Positions 34,001-41,778 are shown, counted from the first letter of the stretch. The stretch: DNA of 64,000 bases from Actinomadura atramentaria DSM 43919 (GCF_000381885.1 NZ_KB907225.1:81837-145836), one strand, 5' to 3'. Translations and numbers: made by a program. Notes: generated by a model not told the origin, from the letters alone.

Positions 34001-34361
34001 GGCCGCCGAGCGCGGCCTGACGCACAACGGCTGGGCGCACCTGGTCACGGCGCGCGGCGTCGTGGAGGCGAAGGTGCTGGTCACCGACCGGATCACGCCG
34101 CTGCGCATCGGCGGGCGGACCGTCCACCAGATCGGCGTCCCCTACCACTGGGGGCCGAACGGGTACACGACGGGCGATTCGGCGAACGACCTGTCCTCGA
34201 TGGCCCTCGACCCGAACGTCCACATCCAGGAGGTGAAGGCGTTGAGCGCCGACATCCGGCCGGGCCGCCGACCGCGCGGGCCCGCCGTCCCCCCGTTCCT
34301 CGCCGCCTACCGCGAGCGCGCGGGCATCACCGAGACGACCGGCACGGAGGTGCGCGGATGA
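31098..34361 (+). CDS. fdhA: Formate dehydrogenase, molybdopterin alpha subunit (Cys form)
   Basis: 1087 aa. One N-terminal [4Fe-4S] cluster is bound by Cys51, Cys54, Cys58 and Cys86 (SVCPYCAVGC and GRLCPKG). The catalytic residue is Cys189 in ARVCHSST, where selenocysteine-containing relatives have U; His190 follows. The molybdopterin-binding C-terminal domain is complete (TGDSANDLSSMALDPNVHIQEVKAL). No Tat signal is evident at the N-terminus, so it probably faces the cytoplasm. It oxidises formate to CO2 and passes electrons to the next-coded Fe-S subunit. Confidence 0.93.
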   Translation: MGVRTWIGEWPVYRQFTGDDPLGRGAAAMSRKTRELEPRTETADKVVKSVCPYCAVGCAQNVYVKDDEVVQIEGDPDSPVSRGRLCPKGSASLQLTTGSARRHEVLYRRPYGTEWERLDLDTALDMVVDRVLSARRGGWQDEVDGIRVNRTLGIASLGGATLDNEENYLIKKLFTALGIVQVENQARVCHSSTVAGLGTSFGRGGATTFMQDLQNSDCIVIEGSNFAECHPVGFQWVMEAKARGAKVIHVDPRFTRTSAVADLHVPIRAGTDVAFLGGIINHVLSTGSDFREYVVEYTNASTIVGEDFRDTEDLGGVFSGLDEENRHYDLTTWQYEGGQVQAASGERDELYQERVKKGGPAAPAGTSESHGSGGAGITGEIRRDPTLEHPRCVYQILKRHYARYTPEMVEETCGIPRDTFMQVCRALVENSGRDRTSNFVYAVGWTQHSNGAQYIRAASVLQLLLGNIGRPGGGIQALRGHASIQGSSDIPTLFNLLPGYIPMPHAHAHEDLDAFVEATKADRGYWSNMRAYLVSLLKAYFGENATAENDYCFGHLPRLTGSHSTYETVLAQLEGTCKGYFLMGENPAVGSANGRLQRLGMANLDWLVVRDFSLIESATWWKDGPEIETGELRTEDVKTEVFFFPAAAHTEKAGSFTNTNRMLQWHFQAVEPRGDARSDLWFMYHLGKRLRDRVADSGDPRDQALRDLTWHYPTEGTIAEPNAEAVLAEINGHHVGGRPLSGYTELKDDGSTACGCWIYCGVYADGVNQAARRKPYTEQDWTAHEWAWAWPLNRRVLYNRASADPDGNPWSDRKALVWWDADAGKWTGHDVPDFVPDRPPSYRPPEGATGVAAIAGNDPFIMQADGKGWLYTPAGLVDGPMPTHYEPQDSPIANPLYPDQQRSPVRQLLPHEGNRYHPSGGEAGAGVFPYVLTTYRLTEHFTAGGMTRWSPYLAELQPAFFCEVSPELAAERGLTHNGWAHLVTARGVVEAKVLVTDRITPLRIGGRTVHQIGVPYHWGPNGYTTGDSANDLSSMALDPNVHIQEVKALSADIRPGRRPRGPAVPPFLAAYRERAGITETTGTEVRG

Positions 34362-35236
34362 TGTCGCTGATCGGCCGGAACCTGCTGGCGGGCGCCGAAC
34401 CCGACCCGGCCGGCGACGCGGGGCACCGCGACGCGCCGCCGCGCATGGGCTTCTTCACCGACACGTCCGTGTGCATCGGGTGCAAGGCGTGCGAGGTGGC
34501 GTGCAAGGAGTGGAACGCCGTCCCGGAGGACGGCCTCGAGTTCACCGGCATGTCGTACGACAACTCGCAGGGGCTCGGCGCCGACACCTGGCGGCACGTC
34601 GCGTTCATCGAGCAGCGCAAGTCCATCGGGAACGCCGAGGCGGGCGAGCGCGGCGACCTCCGCTGGCTCATGGCGTCGGACGTGTGCAAGCACTGCACGC
34701 ACGCCGCGTGCCTGGACGTCTGCCCGACGGGCGCGCTGTTCCGCACCGAGTTCGGGACGGTCGTCGTGCAGGAGGACGTCTGCAACGGCTGCGGCTACTG
34801 CGTCCCCGCCTGCCCGTACGGCGTGATCGACCAGCGCAAGGAAGACGGCCGGGTGTGGAAATGCACCCTGTGCTACGACCGGATCGGCGACGGCATGGAG
34901 CCCGCCTGCGCGAAGGCGTGCCCGACCGACTCGATCCAGTTCGGCCCGCTGGACGAGCTGCGCGAGCGCGCCGCCGCCCGCGTCGAGGAGCTGCACGGCA
35001 TCGGCGTCGAGGACGCGCGCCTGTACGGCGAGGACCCGGCGGACGGCGTCGGCGGCGACGGCGCGTTCTTCCTGCTGCTCGACGAGCCCGAGGTGTACGG
35101 GCTGCCGCCGGACCCGGTCGTCACCACGCGCGACCTGCCGTCGATGTGGCGGCACGCGGGCGTCGCCGCGGCGGCGCTGCTCGGCGGCGTCGCGGCCGTC
35201 TTCGCGGTCCACGGCCGGAAGGGGGCGCGGCGGTGA
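34358..35236 (+). CDS. fdhB: Formate dehydrogenase Fe-S (beta) subunit
   Basis: 292 aa with four Cys-rich [4Fe-4S] motifs: CIGCKACEVAC, CKHCTHAACLDVC, CNGCGYCVPAC and CTLCYDRIGDGMEPACAKAC. A single C-terminal membrane helix (AGVAAAALLGGVAAVFAV) is the usual FdnH/HybA-type anchor. The ATG overlaps the alpha-subunit stop, with GGAGG at good spacing. It carries electrons from the molybdenum subunit to the membrane quinone site. Confidence 0.94.
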   Translation: MMSLIGRNLLAGAEPDPAGDAGHRDAPPRMGFFTDTSVCIGCKACEVACKEWNAVPEDGLEFTGMSYDNSQGLGADTWRHVAFIEQRKSIGNAEAGERGDLRWLMASDVCKHCTHAACLDVCPTGALFRTEFGTVVVQEDVCNGCGYCVPACPYGVIDQRKEDGRVWKCTLCYDRIGDGMEPACAKACPTDSIQFGPLDELRERAAARVEELHGIGVEDARLYGEDPADGVGGDGAFFLLLDEPEVYGLPPDPVVTTRDLPSMWRHAGVAAAALLGGVAAVFAVHGRKGARR

Positions 35237-36267
35237 GCACGTCCGACGTGACGAAGCAGGGCATCCGGGGCGAACGGCAGGGCCGGGCCGCGCTCGTCGG
35301 CGAGGGGCTGCGGCGGCGTCGCCGGGGCCGGGGCCGCCGGGGCGAGCAGGCGATGGTCCCCGACGCCGAGTTCACCTCGTACTACGGCAAACCCGTCCTG
35401 AACCCGCCCACCTGGGAGGCGCGCGACATCGCGGGCTACTTCTTCCTCGGCGGTCTCGCCGGGGCCGGGTCGGTGCTGGCGGCGGGCGCGGAGTTCACCG
35501 GGCGGCCCGCCGCCGCGCGGGCGCTGAAGGTCTCGTCGCTGCTGGCGATCTCCGGGTCCACGGCGGCGCTGATCCACGACCTCGGCCGCCCGTCGCGCTT
35601 CTACAACATGCTGCGCGTCATGCGGCCGACGTCGCCGATGAGCATGGGTTCGTGGCTGCTCGCCGCGTACGGCCCGGCGGCGGGCGCGGCGGCGGTGCTG
35701 GACGTCACCGGGCTGTTCCCCCGCCTCGGCCGGATCGCGGCGGGCAGCGCGGCGGTGCTCGGGCCGGGCGTCGCGACGTACACGGCGGTGCTCGCGACCA
35801 ACACCGCCGTCCCGGCCTGGCACGACGGGTTCCGGGAGATGCCGTTCGTCTTCGCCGGATCGGCCTCGATGGCGGCGGCCGGGCTCGCGCTCGCCGCCGC
35901 GCCGCGCGCCGAGGCCGGGCCCGCCCGGACCGTCGCGCTGCTCGCGGCGGCGCTGGAGAACGCGGCGGTGCTGCGGATGGAGCGCCGCCTCGGCATGGTC
36001 GCCGAACCGTACAAGACGGGACGCGGCGGACGGCTGATGCGCGCCGCGAAGATCCTGTCCGTCGCGGGCGCGGTGGGCGGCGCGGCGCTCGGCGGGCGCA
36101 GCCGCACGGCCGCCGTCGCCGCCGGGACGGCCCTGCTCGCGGCCTCGGCCTGTACGCGGTTCGGGGTGTTCTACGCCGGAATGCAGTCGGCGTCCGACCC
36201 CAAGTACACCGTCGTCCCGCAGCGCGAACGGCGGGACGCCCGGGAGGGTGTGACCCGTCTCGCGTGA
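35233..36267 (+). CDS. nrfD: NrfD/PsrC-type membrane subunit
   Basis: 344 aa from a GTG overlapping the beta-subunit stop. Eight or so membrane helices with the NrfD pattern: FTSYYGKPVLNPPTWEARDIAGYFFLGGLAGAGS, LIHDLGRPSRFYNMLRVMRPTSPMSMGSWLLAAYG, and ATNTAVPAWHDGFREMPFVFAGSA. It is a heme-less quinone-reactive anchor. The N-terminus is rich in Arg (about 24-36). Completes a formate:quinone oxidoreductase fdhA-fdhB-nrfD. Confidence 0.92.
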   Translation: MSTSDVTKQGIRGERQGRAALVGEGLRRRRRGRGRRGEQAMVPDAEFTSYYGKPVLNPPTWEARDIAGYFFLGGLAGAGSVLAAGAEFTGRPAAARALKVSSLLAISGSTAALIHDLGRPSRFYNMLRVMRPTSPMSMGSWLLAAYGPAAGAAAVLDVTGLFPRLGRIAAGSAAVLGPGVATYTAVLATNTAVPAWHDGFREMPFVFAGSASMAAAGLALAAAPRAEAGPARTVALLAAALENAAVLRMERRLGMVAEPYKTGRGGRLMRAAKILSVAGAVGGAALGGRSRTAAVAAGTALLAASACTRFGVFYAGMQSASDPKYTVVPQRERRDAREGVTRLA

Positions 36268-36330
36268 GGAACGCGCTTCGCCGGGTATCGGGCCGTTAGC
36301 AGAGGAAACGCACCCGAAAGGAGCGCACCG

Positions 36331-36762
36331 ATGCCGATGATGACAAGCGGCGGCAAGGTCAGGAAGAGCGAGCTGCCGAGCACGATCCAGCGGTCCGACG
36401 CCAAGGCCCAGCGGACGTTCGCCGAGGCGCACGACTCCGCGACGAAGGAGTACGGGACGGGCCAGCGCGCCTTCCGCGTCGCCTACGGCGCGCTGAAGCA
36501 CACCCACGAGAAGGTCGGCGACCACTGGCAGCCGAAGGCCGGGGGGCGCAAGGGGCCGTCCGACCCGCAGTCCAAGGGCGGCCGGAACACGCACCGGACG
36601 AGCGCGGGCGGCGTCGACATGGAGGCGCCCAAGCAGCACCTCTACGAGGTCGCCAAGCGGCTGGACGTGCCGGGGCGGTCGTCGATGACCAAGATGCAGC
36701 TCGTCAAGGCCATCGAGAAGGCCAACAACCGCGACACGCGCAAGGCGCGCGGGCGGGCTTGA
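36331..36762 (+). CDS. ChaB family protein with Rho-N-like C-terminus
   Basis: 143 aa. An N-terminal ChaB domain (KSELPSTIQRSDAKAQRTFAEAHDSATKEYGTGQRAFRVAYGALKHTHEK) is followed by a basic linker. The C-terminal helical domain resembles the Rho N-terminal or SAP-like fold (KQHLYEVAKRLDVPGRSSMTKMQLVKAIEKAN). ChaB domains are linked to cation transport regulators and DNA-binding; function is not settled. The ATG follows AAAGGAG at 8 bases. The TGA stop lies inside a 13-bp tandem repeat. Confidence 0.85.
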   Translation: MPMMTSGGKVRKSELPSTIQRSDAKAQRTFAEAHDSATKEYGTGQRAFRVAYGALKHTHEKVGDHWQPKAGGRKGPSDPQSKGGRNTHRTSAGGVDMEAPKQHLYEVAKRLDVPGRSSMTKMQLVKAIEKANNRDTRKARGRA

Positions 36763-36819
36763 ACCACGGGCTTGAACCACGGGCGTGAACCACGGGCTTG
36801 AACCACGGGCGTGAACCGG
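36755..36819. repeat. Five tandem 13-bp repeats at the 3' end of the ChaB gene
   Basis: The unit is GGG-C[T/G]TGAACCAC. Copies are at 36755-36767, 36768-36780, 36781-36793, 36794-36806 and 36807-36819. The T and G variants alternate in the last four. The first unit contains the ChaB stop codon. It lies 8 bp from the stop of the converging DUF2064 gene. Confidence 0.9.
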
Positions 36820-36826
36820 GGGTAGA

Positions 36827-37618
36827 TCAGCGGCCCGTCCGGCGGGCGGTGATGGCCCGCTCGACGTCCGTCAGCGCGGCGGCGAACCGGGTGCCGGGTG
36901 CGGCGCGGGCGACCGCGCGGGCGTCGGCCATCCGGTCCACGTCCCGCAGCGGCGGCAGGTCCGCCACCGACAGCCCGAGCGCGGCCAGGCGGCGGCGCTG
37001 CGAGCGCAGCGTGGACGACCGGCTCATCGGGACGCCCGCGCAGATCCCCGCCACGTTCCGGCGCAGGCCGATCGCCCAGTAGCCGCCGTCGTCGGCCGGG
37101 CCGAGGACCGCGTCGGCGCTCGCGACCGCCGACAGCGACGACGCCAGCAGCCCCGGCGTCACCTGCGGCGTGTCGTAGGCGATGAGCAGCGCGGGCGTCC
37201 CGGCGTCGGCGAACGCGCCCTCCAGCCGCGCGCCGAGGTCCCCCGGGCGCTGCGGGACGACCTCGACGCCGTCCGGCACCCACGGGCCGGGCGCGCCGTC
37301 CAGCACCAGGCACGTCCACGCCGGACGGGCCGCGCGCGCCGCGTGCAGCGTGTCCGCCAGCATCGCCTCGGCCAGCGAGCACGCCTCGCCGGGCGTGCAG
37401 GGCGGGCAGAGCCGCGTCTTCACCCGGCCGGGCACCGGCGACTTGGCGAGGATCAGCAGCCCGGCGGCGCGCGGCGGCAGCCCGCCGTGGACCCGCGCGG
37501 CGGCCCGCTCGCGGCGGCCGACGGCGCCCGGCTCGCCGTGGGCCTGCGCGTGCCGGGCGCGGCCCGGCGGGCAGGCGTCGGGGTCGAGCGGCCGGGCGCG
37601 GCGGTGGGCGAGGGTCAT
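36827..37618 (-). CDS. TIGR04282/DUF2064 glycosyltransferase-A-like protein
   Basis: 263 aa. The nucleotidyl/glycosyltransferase fold has LILAKSPVPGRVKTRLCPP (nucleotide-binding loop), TCLVLDGAPGPW, LLIAYDTPQ (where D-T-P-Q replaces the more usual D-x-P), and GPADDGGYWAIGL with the metal-binding D-D-G-G. Members are annotated in arsenosugar synthesis or as CofC-like enzymes. It is the third gene of an operon with double cupin and JmjC, and its ATG overlaps the JmjC stop (ATGA). The substrate is unknown. Confidence 0.85.
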   Translation of the reverse strand: MTLAHRRARPLDPDACPPGRARHAQAHGEPGAVGRRERAAARVHGGLPPRAAGLLILAKSPVPGRVKTRLCPPCTPGEACSLAEAMLADTLHAARAARPAWTCLVLDGAPGPWVPDGVEVVPQRPGDLGARLEGAFADAGTPALLIAYDTPQVTPGLLASSLSAVASADAVLGPADDGGYWAIGLRRNVAGICAGVPMSRSSTLRSQRRRLAALGLSVADLPPLRDVDRMADARAVARAAPGTRFAAALTDVERAITARRTGR

Positions 37619-38547
37619 CCGGTCCTCCCCCGGATCGGCGCGTACAGGACGCCCGAGTCGGCCAGGGCGCGCCAGACCTCGGCCTCGGCCGGGTCGGGCG
37701 GCAGGTCGGGGCCGCCGCAGCGGCGCGCGTGCAGCTCGCGGACCAGCGCGTCCATCGCGGCGAGGCGGTCGCCCGGCGCGCCGGGGGCGGCCAGGACGGC
37801 GCGGACGCGGGCCAGGTCGGCGCGGTCGACGGCGGTCAGCGCGGCCGGGCCCGGCGCGGACGCGGCGATCCCCGCCGCCCGCCACGTCGTGTGGACGCGG
37901 CCGCCGAGCGCCCGGTTGAGCGCGTTGCGCGGCAGCCGGACGCGGACCGCGAGGCCGTCCCCGAAGTGCTCGACGCGGTGCCACCAGCCGGTCGGCACGA
38001 ACGCGGTGTCGCCGGGCCCCAGCTCGCCCGCGGACTCGTCCGGGAACGGGCCCGCGGCGCGGCCGACGTTGAGGAACGGATCGACGTCCGGCGACCTTCC
38101 GGGCGGCACCCAGCGGACGCGCGCGGTGCCGGACGCCTGGTGCAGCAGAACGCCGCGCAACTCCGCGTCGAAATGCAGTGCGGACACCTCGCCCTTCCGG
38201 CCCACGCGGAACCGGCGCTCGCCGCCCCGGAAACGCACCGGCGGCCCGGCGACGCCCCGCAGCTCCGGCGGAATCGGCCGCCACAGGCAGCGGAATCCCG
38301 CGCCCGCTCCCGCCAGATAGCCGCGCAGGGTGGCTCTCAGGTGCTCGGGGTCGCTTCCCTCGGGATCGGCACGGCCCAACAGGAGGTCCAGGCCGCCGAG
38401 ACGATCCAGTGCGGCGGTTCTGGCGGGCGGGCCGGCGAAAATCGCGGGACGGGCCTCGGCGGCGTACTCGCGGAGAAATCGCCGCGCGCCGGGAAAGCGG
38501 ACGCGTTCGGTCTCCTGAATGGTCGCGGCCTTTTCGGGAATCGGCAC
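37615..38547 (-). CDS. JmjC-domain (cupin-8-like) putative dioxygenase
   Basis: 310 aa with the Fe(II) facial triad of JmjC hydroxylases: His125 and Asp127 (SALHFDAE) and His190 (PTGWWHRVEHFG). RFPGARRFLREY and PAIFAG near the N-terminus are typical JmjC/cupin-8 opening segments. Such enzymes hydroxylate proteins or peptides using 2-oxoglutarate. It lies 6 bp after a double-cupin gene and is coupled to a DUF2064 protein. It may modify a peptide or sugar product. Confidence 0.85.
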   Translation of the reverse strand: MPIPEKAATIQETERVRFPGARRFLREYAAEARPAIFAGPPARTAALDRLGGLDLLLGRADPEGSDPEHLRATLRGYLAGAGAGFRCLWRPIPPELRGVAGPPVRFRGGERRFRVGRKGEVSALHFDAELRGVLLHQASGTARVRWVPPGRSPDVDPFLNVGRAAGPFPDESAGELGPGDTAFVPTGWWHRVEHFGDGLAVRVRLPRNALNRALGGRVHTTWRAAGIAASAPGPAALTAVDRADLARVRAVLAAPGAPGDRLAAMDALVRELHARRCGGPDLPPDPAEAEVWRALADSGVLYAPIRGRTG

Positions 38548-38553
38548 GGCGGG

Positions 38554-39345
38554 TCAGTCCTCGAACCGGCCGGCGAGCAGGAGCGCGCCCGCTCCGGTCG
38601 CTCTGGGATTCGCGTCGCGGGGGACGCCGCCGGGCGTCCAGAGCCAGTCGCCCGCCGTGAGCGTCCCGTCCGCGGAGTCGAGCGCGCCGCCGGTGACGAC
38701 GGCCCAGTCGGCGTCGGGGAGCGGCGCGTGCGGCTCGACCAGGAGCTGCCAGAGGACGAGCCGCGCCCGGCCGGTGAACGGCAGGAAGCGGTGGTCGGCG
38801 ATGTCCGCCAGGTCCCGGACGGCCTCGTCCGCGCCCGGGGTCCTGGACGTCAGCCGGCCGTCGAACCTGCTGGCCAGGGCCGTCCAGCGGCCGTCGACGC
38901 GGGCCGGGCCGTCGTCGCGCGGATCGGGGGCGCGGGGGCCGGCCGGCTCGGGCAGGGCCGTGAACAGCAGCGCGCCATCTGGGCCCGCCGTCGCGGGGGC
39001 CGTTCCGGCGGGCTCCCACAGCCAGTCGCCCGCCGTCAGCGTCCGGCCGCCGTGCCGGACGGAACCGGCGACGACCGCCCGCAGCGCGGCGGTCCCGTGC
39101 GTCGGGGCGTCCGCGCGCAGATCCGCCAGGTAGGCGACGAACCTCGTCCTGCTTCGTGGGGCTATCGGCAGGAGCCAGCGCACCGCGCCGCCGTCGAGCA
39201 GGTCGCGCGTCCGGGCCCGGACGCGGACGGCCGCCCCGTCGCGCGAGCACAGCGCGCCGCCGCCGACCTCGGGCGCCAGCGCCAGCACCCGCCGGACCGC
39301 GGGACCGAACGGCTCCCTCCCGTTCCGGGCGGTGGCCTTATTCAT
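38554..39345 (-). CDS. Duplicated cupin-like protein of unknown function
   Basis: 263 aa from the ATG at 39345 (GGAGGT at 8 bases). Two homologous halves carry the same motif, TLTAGDWLWEPAG (102-114) and TLTAGDWLWTPGG (228-240), typical of ChrR-type cupins. The metal-binding His-x-His of active cupins is not evident in either half. It could be a sensor or a structural protein. First gene of the cupin-JmjC-DUF2064 operon. Confidence 0.7.
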   Translation of the reverse strand: MNKATARNGREPFGPAVRRVLALAPEVGGGALCSRDGAAVRVRARTRDLLDGGAVRWLLPIAPRSRTRFVAYLADLRADAPTHGTAALRAVVAGSVRHGGRTLTAGDWLWEPAGTAPATAGPDGALLFTALPEPAGPRAPDPRDDGPARVDGRWTALASRFDGRLTSRTPGADEAVRDLADIADHRFLPFTGRARLVLWQLLVEPHAPLPDADWAVVTGGALDSADGTLTAGDWLWTPGGVPRDANPRATGAGALLLAGRFED

Positions 39346-39520
39346 TTCTGGGACCTCCACTTCGCCGGGGGTCGGCGAAGATCGGAAACGGTCTCGCTTC
39401 GGGCTGCCGCCCACGCTAAGCCGGGCCCCGTCCGGTGTAAAGGGGAACAAAACCGTCACCATAAATGGGCGGGAACGAAAAAGGCCCGCGCCACCGTCCG
39501 ATAACGCGGAATACGCTCCG

Positions 39521-40321
39521 CTACCGCCGCACCGCGACGGCCGCGACGGTGAACGTCCGCTCCGGATGCGCGACGGGCTCGCCGCCCGGGTCCGGCCGCC
39601 ACAGCGGCGTGTACGTCAGGCCGGGTTCCAGCAGCTCGAAGTCGCCGAACAGGGCGGCGACGCCGTCGCGCGAGCGGCCCCGGAAGCGGCGCGCCATCGG
39701 CTGGAAGACGCGCGTGACGTCGCCCTGCGCCTCCGGTTCGGGGTCCTGCGTGATGTGCGTGACGACGAGGTGGCTGCCGGGCGCGAGCCGCTCGTGCAGC
39801 CGCCGCACCGCGCCGCTCGCGACGTCGTCGTCCTCGATGAAGCCGAGCAGGCGGTCCAGCACGACGGCGACGGGTTCGCGCAGGTCAAGCAGCTCCTGGA
39901 CGCGCGGATCGTCCAGCACGGCGTCCGGTCGCTCCGTCCCGACCGCGACGACCGCCGCGCGCCGCACGTTCGTCAGCAGCGCGCGGGCGTGCGCGAGCAC
40001 CACCGGATCGCCGTCCGCGAACACCACGCGCGGGTCCGCGACGACCTCCGCGGCCGTCTCATGCACGTTCCCCGCCGCGGGAAGCTTCGTCCCGACGTCG
40101 ATGTACTGCCGAATCCCCGTCCGCGCGAGATGCCGCACCGCCCGCCGCACGAACGCGTGGTTCTCCCGCGCCGCCGTCCGCGCCTCCGGCACGACGGCCA
40201 GCAGTTGCTCCACGACCGCCCGGTCGACCGCGTAGTTGTCCTTGCCGCCGAGCAGGCAGTCGTAGATCCGCGCGGCGTTGGGCACGCGGAGATCGACGCC
40301 GACGGGCGGCTCGGCGACCAT
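39521..40321 (-). CDS. SAM-dependent methyltransferase (DUF574 family)
   Basis: 266 aa; the ATG at 40321 follows GGAGGTGGTC. The DUF574 hallmark is PNAARIYDCLLGGKDNYAVDRAV at the N-terminus, with YIDVGTKLPAAGNVHE as the SAM site. This family is abundant in Streptomyces and Actinomadura and has no proven substrate. Many copies per genome are usual. It stands alone. Confidence 0.9.
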   Translation of the reverse strand: MVAEPPVGVDLRVPNAARIYDCLLGGKDNYAVDRAVVEQLLAVVPEARTAARENHAFVRRAVRHLARTGIRQYIDVGTKLPAAGNVHETAAEVVADPRVVFADGDPVVLAHARALLTNVRRAAVVAVGTERPDAVLDDPRVQELLDLREPVAVVLDRLLGFIEDDDVASGAVRRLHERLAPGSHLVVTHITQDPEPEAQGDVTRVFQPMARRFRGRSRDGVAALFGDFELLEPGLTYTPLWRPDPGGEPVAHPERTFTVAAVAVRR

Positions 40322-40864
40322 GACCACCTCCGGGGAGCGACGGTGAGACGACCCTAACGCCCCCGTAACCAGAACATCCCGCGATCCCCCGAACCTGACA
40401 ACCCCGCCCACAAAACCCGAACTCATCTCACAAATATCGCGTCCGAGCCGCATCGCCTTTTGTAAGACCGACCGCGCCGCCGCCGAGGTGCCGAAGAGCG
40501 CACCGCAGGCGCCCGCGCCCGCCCGCGAGAGCGACCTCCCGACCCGGTACTGGTCCGGCGTGGCCCGCAAACCGTTAACAACGGCTGCCGCGCAGAACGA
40601 CGAGATCGCCGAAGAATAGGGGTGATCCATTCCTGGTACATCACCTCACGCTGCGCGTCAACCAGTCGGCTCCGGGTTCCGCAAGGCCGGGGTAGGACAG
40701 GAATCAAGAAGCAGGCGGTGTACGCCGCCGCACGCGGTACCTTACGATTACATGTGTCACTTCCATCCGAGGCGACGAGCACCGCACCAGACGCCGGAGA
40801 ATGGTTCACAAAACCCTTCCCGCGTTGTCGCGGATTCAACGTTCCCGAATTCACGGAGGTCGAT
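40322..40864. other. 543-bp intergenic region before the B-lectin gene
   Basis: No gene with normal codon use is visible. The frame in front of the lectin gene stays open back to about 40622 but has no ribosome site and atypical composition. The sequence near 40743-40760 (CCTTACGATTACATG) is AT-rich and could hold a promoter. A divergent promoter for the DUF574 gene must lie at its left end. Confidence 0.5.
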
Positions 40865-41521
40865 ATGGAGCCGGGCGTCATGCGGTTGGGCGACAGTCTC
40901 GTCGCGGGAGGACCCTCCCTCAACGAGGGCGACGGAATGTTATTGTTCCTGACCCTCACCTCCGACGGGAAACTGCGCGTACACGACCTCAGCGGCAATG
41001 TTCTCTGGTCCCCGCCGGTCGGCGACGCGAAGCTGACCAGCGCGACACTGACCCAGGACGGCAACTTCGCGGCGTACACGGGCGTGTTCGACGACCGCAA
41101 GGAGGTCTGGTCGACCGGCACGGCCGGAAAAGGCGTCACCGAGATGCAGCTCTCGGGCGGACGGCTCGCCCTCATCGACACCAACAGGATGCGGGTCGTG
41201 TGGACCTCGACCCAGCACGACTCCGCCGAAGAAGCGAACCGGGCCCAGGACGGCTCCCAGCCCGTCCCCGACAGGCTCACCCTCAGCCGACACCCGGCCC
41301 TCGACCTCTCGGCTCTCGGAGCGAACGGCGCGGAGATATTCGTCGACCTCCGAGGCGACCTCGCCTCGGCGGCCACGTCCGGAGCCGAAGTCGTCAGAAT
41401 CGTACGAATCTCCCCGCAACCCGACACGGGTGCAGTAGTCGAGTTCGCGGACGGCAGCACCCGAACATACGAGTCGACCGACGAACTCACGATCTGCCGA
41501 ATCACAGGCGAAGACAACTGA
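40865..41521 (+). CDS. B-lectin (mannose-binding) domain protein without signal peptide
   Basis: 218 aa from the ATG at 40865 with GGAGG five bases upstream. Bulb-lectin repeats are visible: MRLGDSLVAGGPSLNEGDGMLLFLTLTSDGKLRVHDLSGNVLWSPP, then a second related repeat ATLTQDGNFAAYTG-KEVWSTGTAGK. The sugar-binding Q-x-D-x-N-x-V-x-Y consensus is degenerate (TQDGNFAAY). The C-terminal half is not recognised. It has no signal peptide, so it may act inside the cell or be exported with a partner. Confidence 0.65.
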   Translation: MEPGVMRLGDSLVAGGPSLNEGDGMLLFLTLTSDGKLRVHDLSGNVLWSPPVGDAKLTSATLTQDGNFAAYTGVFDDRKEVWSTGTAGKGVTEMQLSGGRLALIDTNRMRVVWTSTQHDSAEEANRAQDGSQPVPDRLTLSRHPALDLSALGANGAEIFVDLRGDLASAATSGAEVVRIVRISPQPDTGAVVEFADGSTRTYESTDELTICRITGEDN

Positions 41522-41736
41522 GCCCGAGCACGCCCGCCGACCTCCCACGGACACGCGCCGACGCCGTAGGCGCGTTCGCTCGTCCCGCTGGCGGGCATAG
41601 GCGAACGTCTTCCCGCCCCGGCTGAACACCATCCCCATCAGGCTGAGCCGACCGTCTCCGGTTGGTCGTGGCAGCGCCCCGCGGTCGGGCTGTTGCAGGC
41701 CGAATAAGCGGGCGACCGAACTGCTCTGCGAACGGC

Positions 41737-41768
41737 GAACGGGCGAACACGATCGTGTTCGCCCGTTC
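41737..41768 (-). terminator. Perfect 15-bp hairpin just past tRNA-Lys
   Basis: Arms 41737-41751 and 41754-41768 with a 2-base AT loop lie 11 bp beyond the 3' end of the tRNA gene. They form the terminator for it. Confidence 0.8.
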
Positions 41769-41778
41769 CCCTGTCGGG

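Noticed and set aside
30807..34223. Very long open frame opposite the formate dehydrogenase gene
   Set aside because: It is an antisense shadow of high third-position GC: the translated sequence is repetitive Arg/Val/Ala with no domain, while the plus frame has all Fe-S and molybdopterin motifs.
36755..36819. CRISPR array
   Set aside because: Units are 13 bp without spacers; it is a plain tandem repeat, and no cas gene is present.
40622..40864. N-terminal extension of the B-lectin protein
   Set aside because: The frame is open, but it has no ribosome site and poor composition, whereas the ATG at 40865 has GGAGG at 5 bases.
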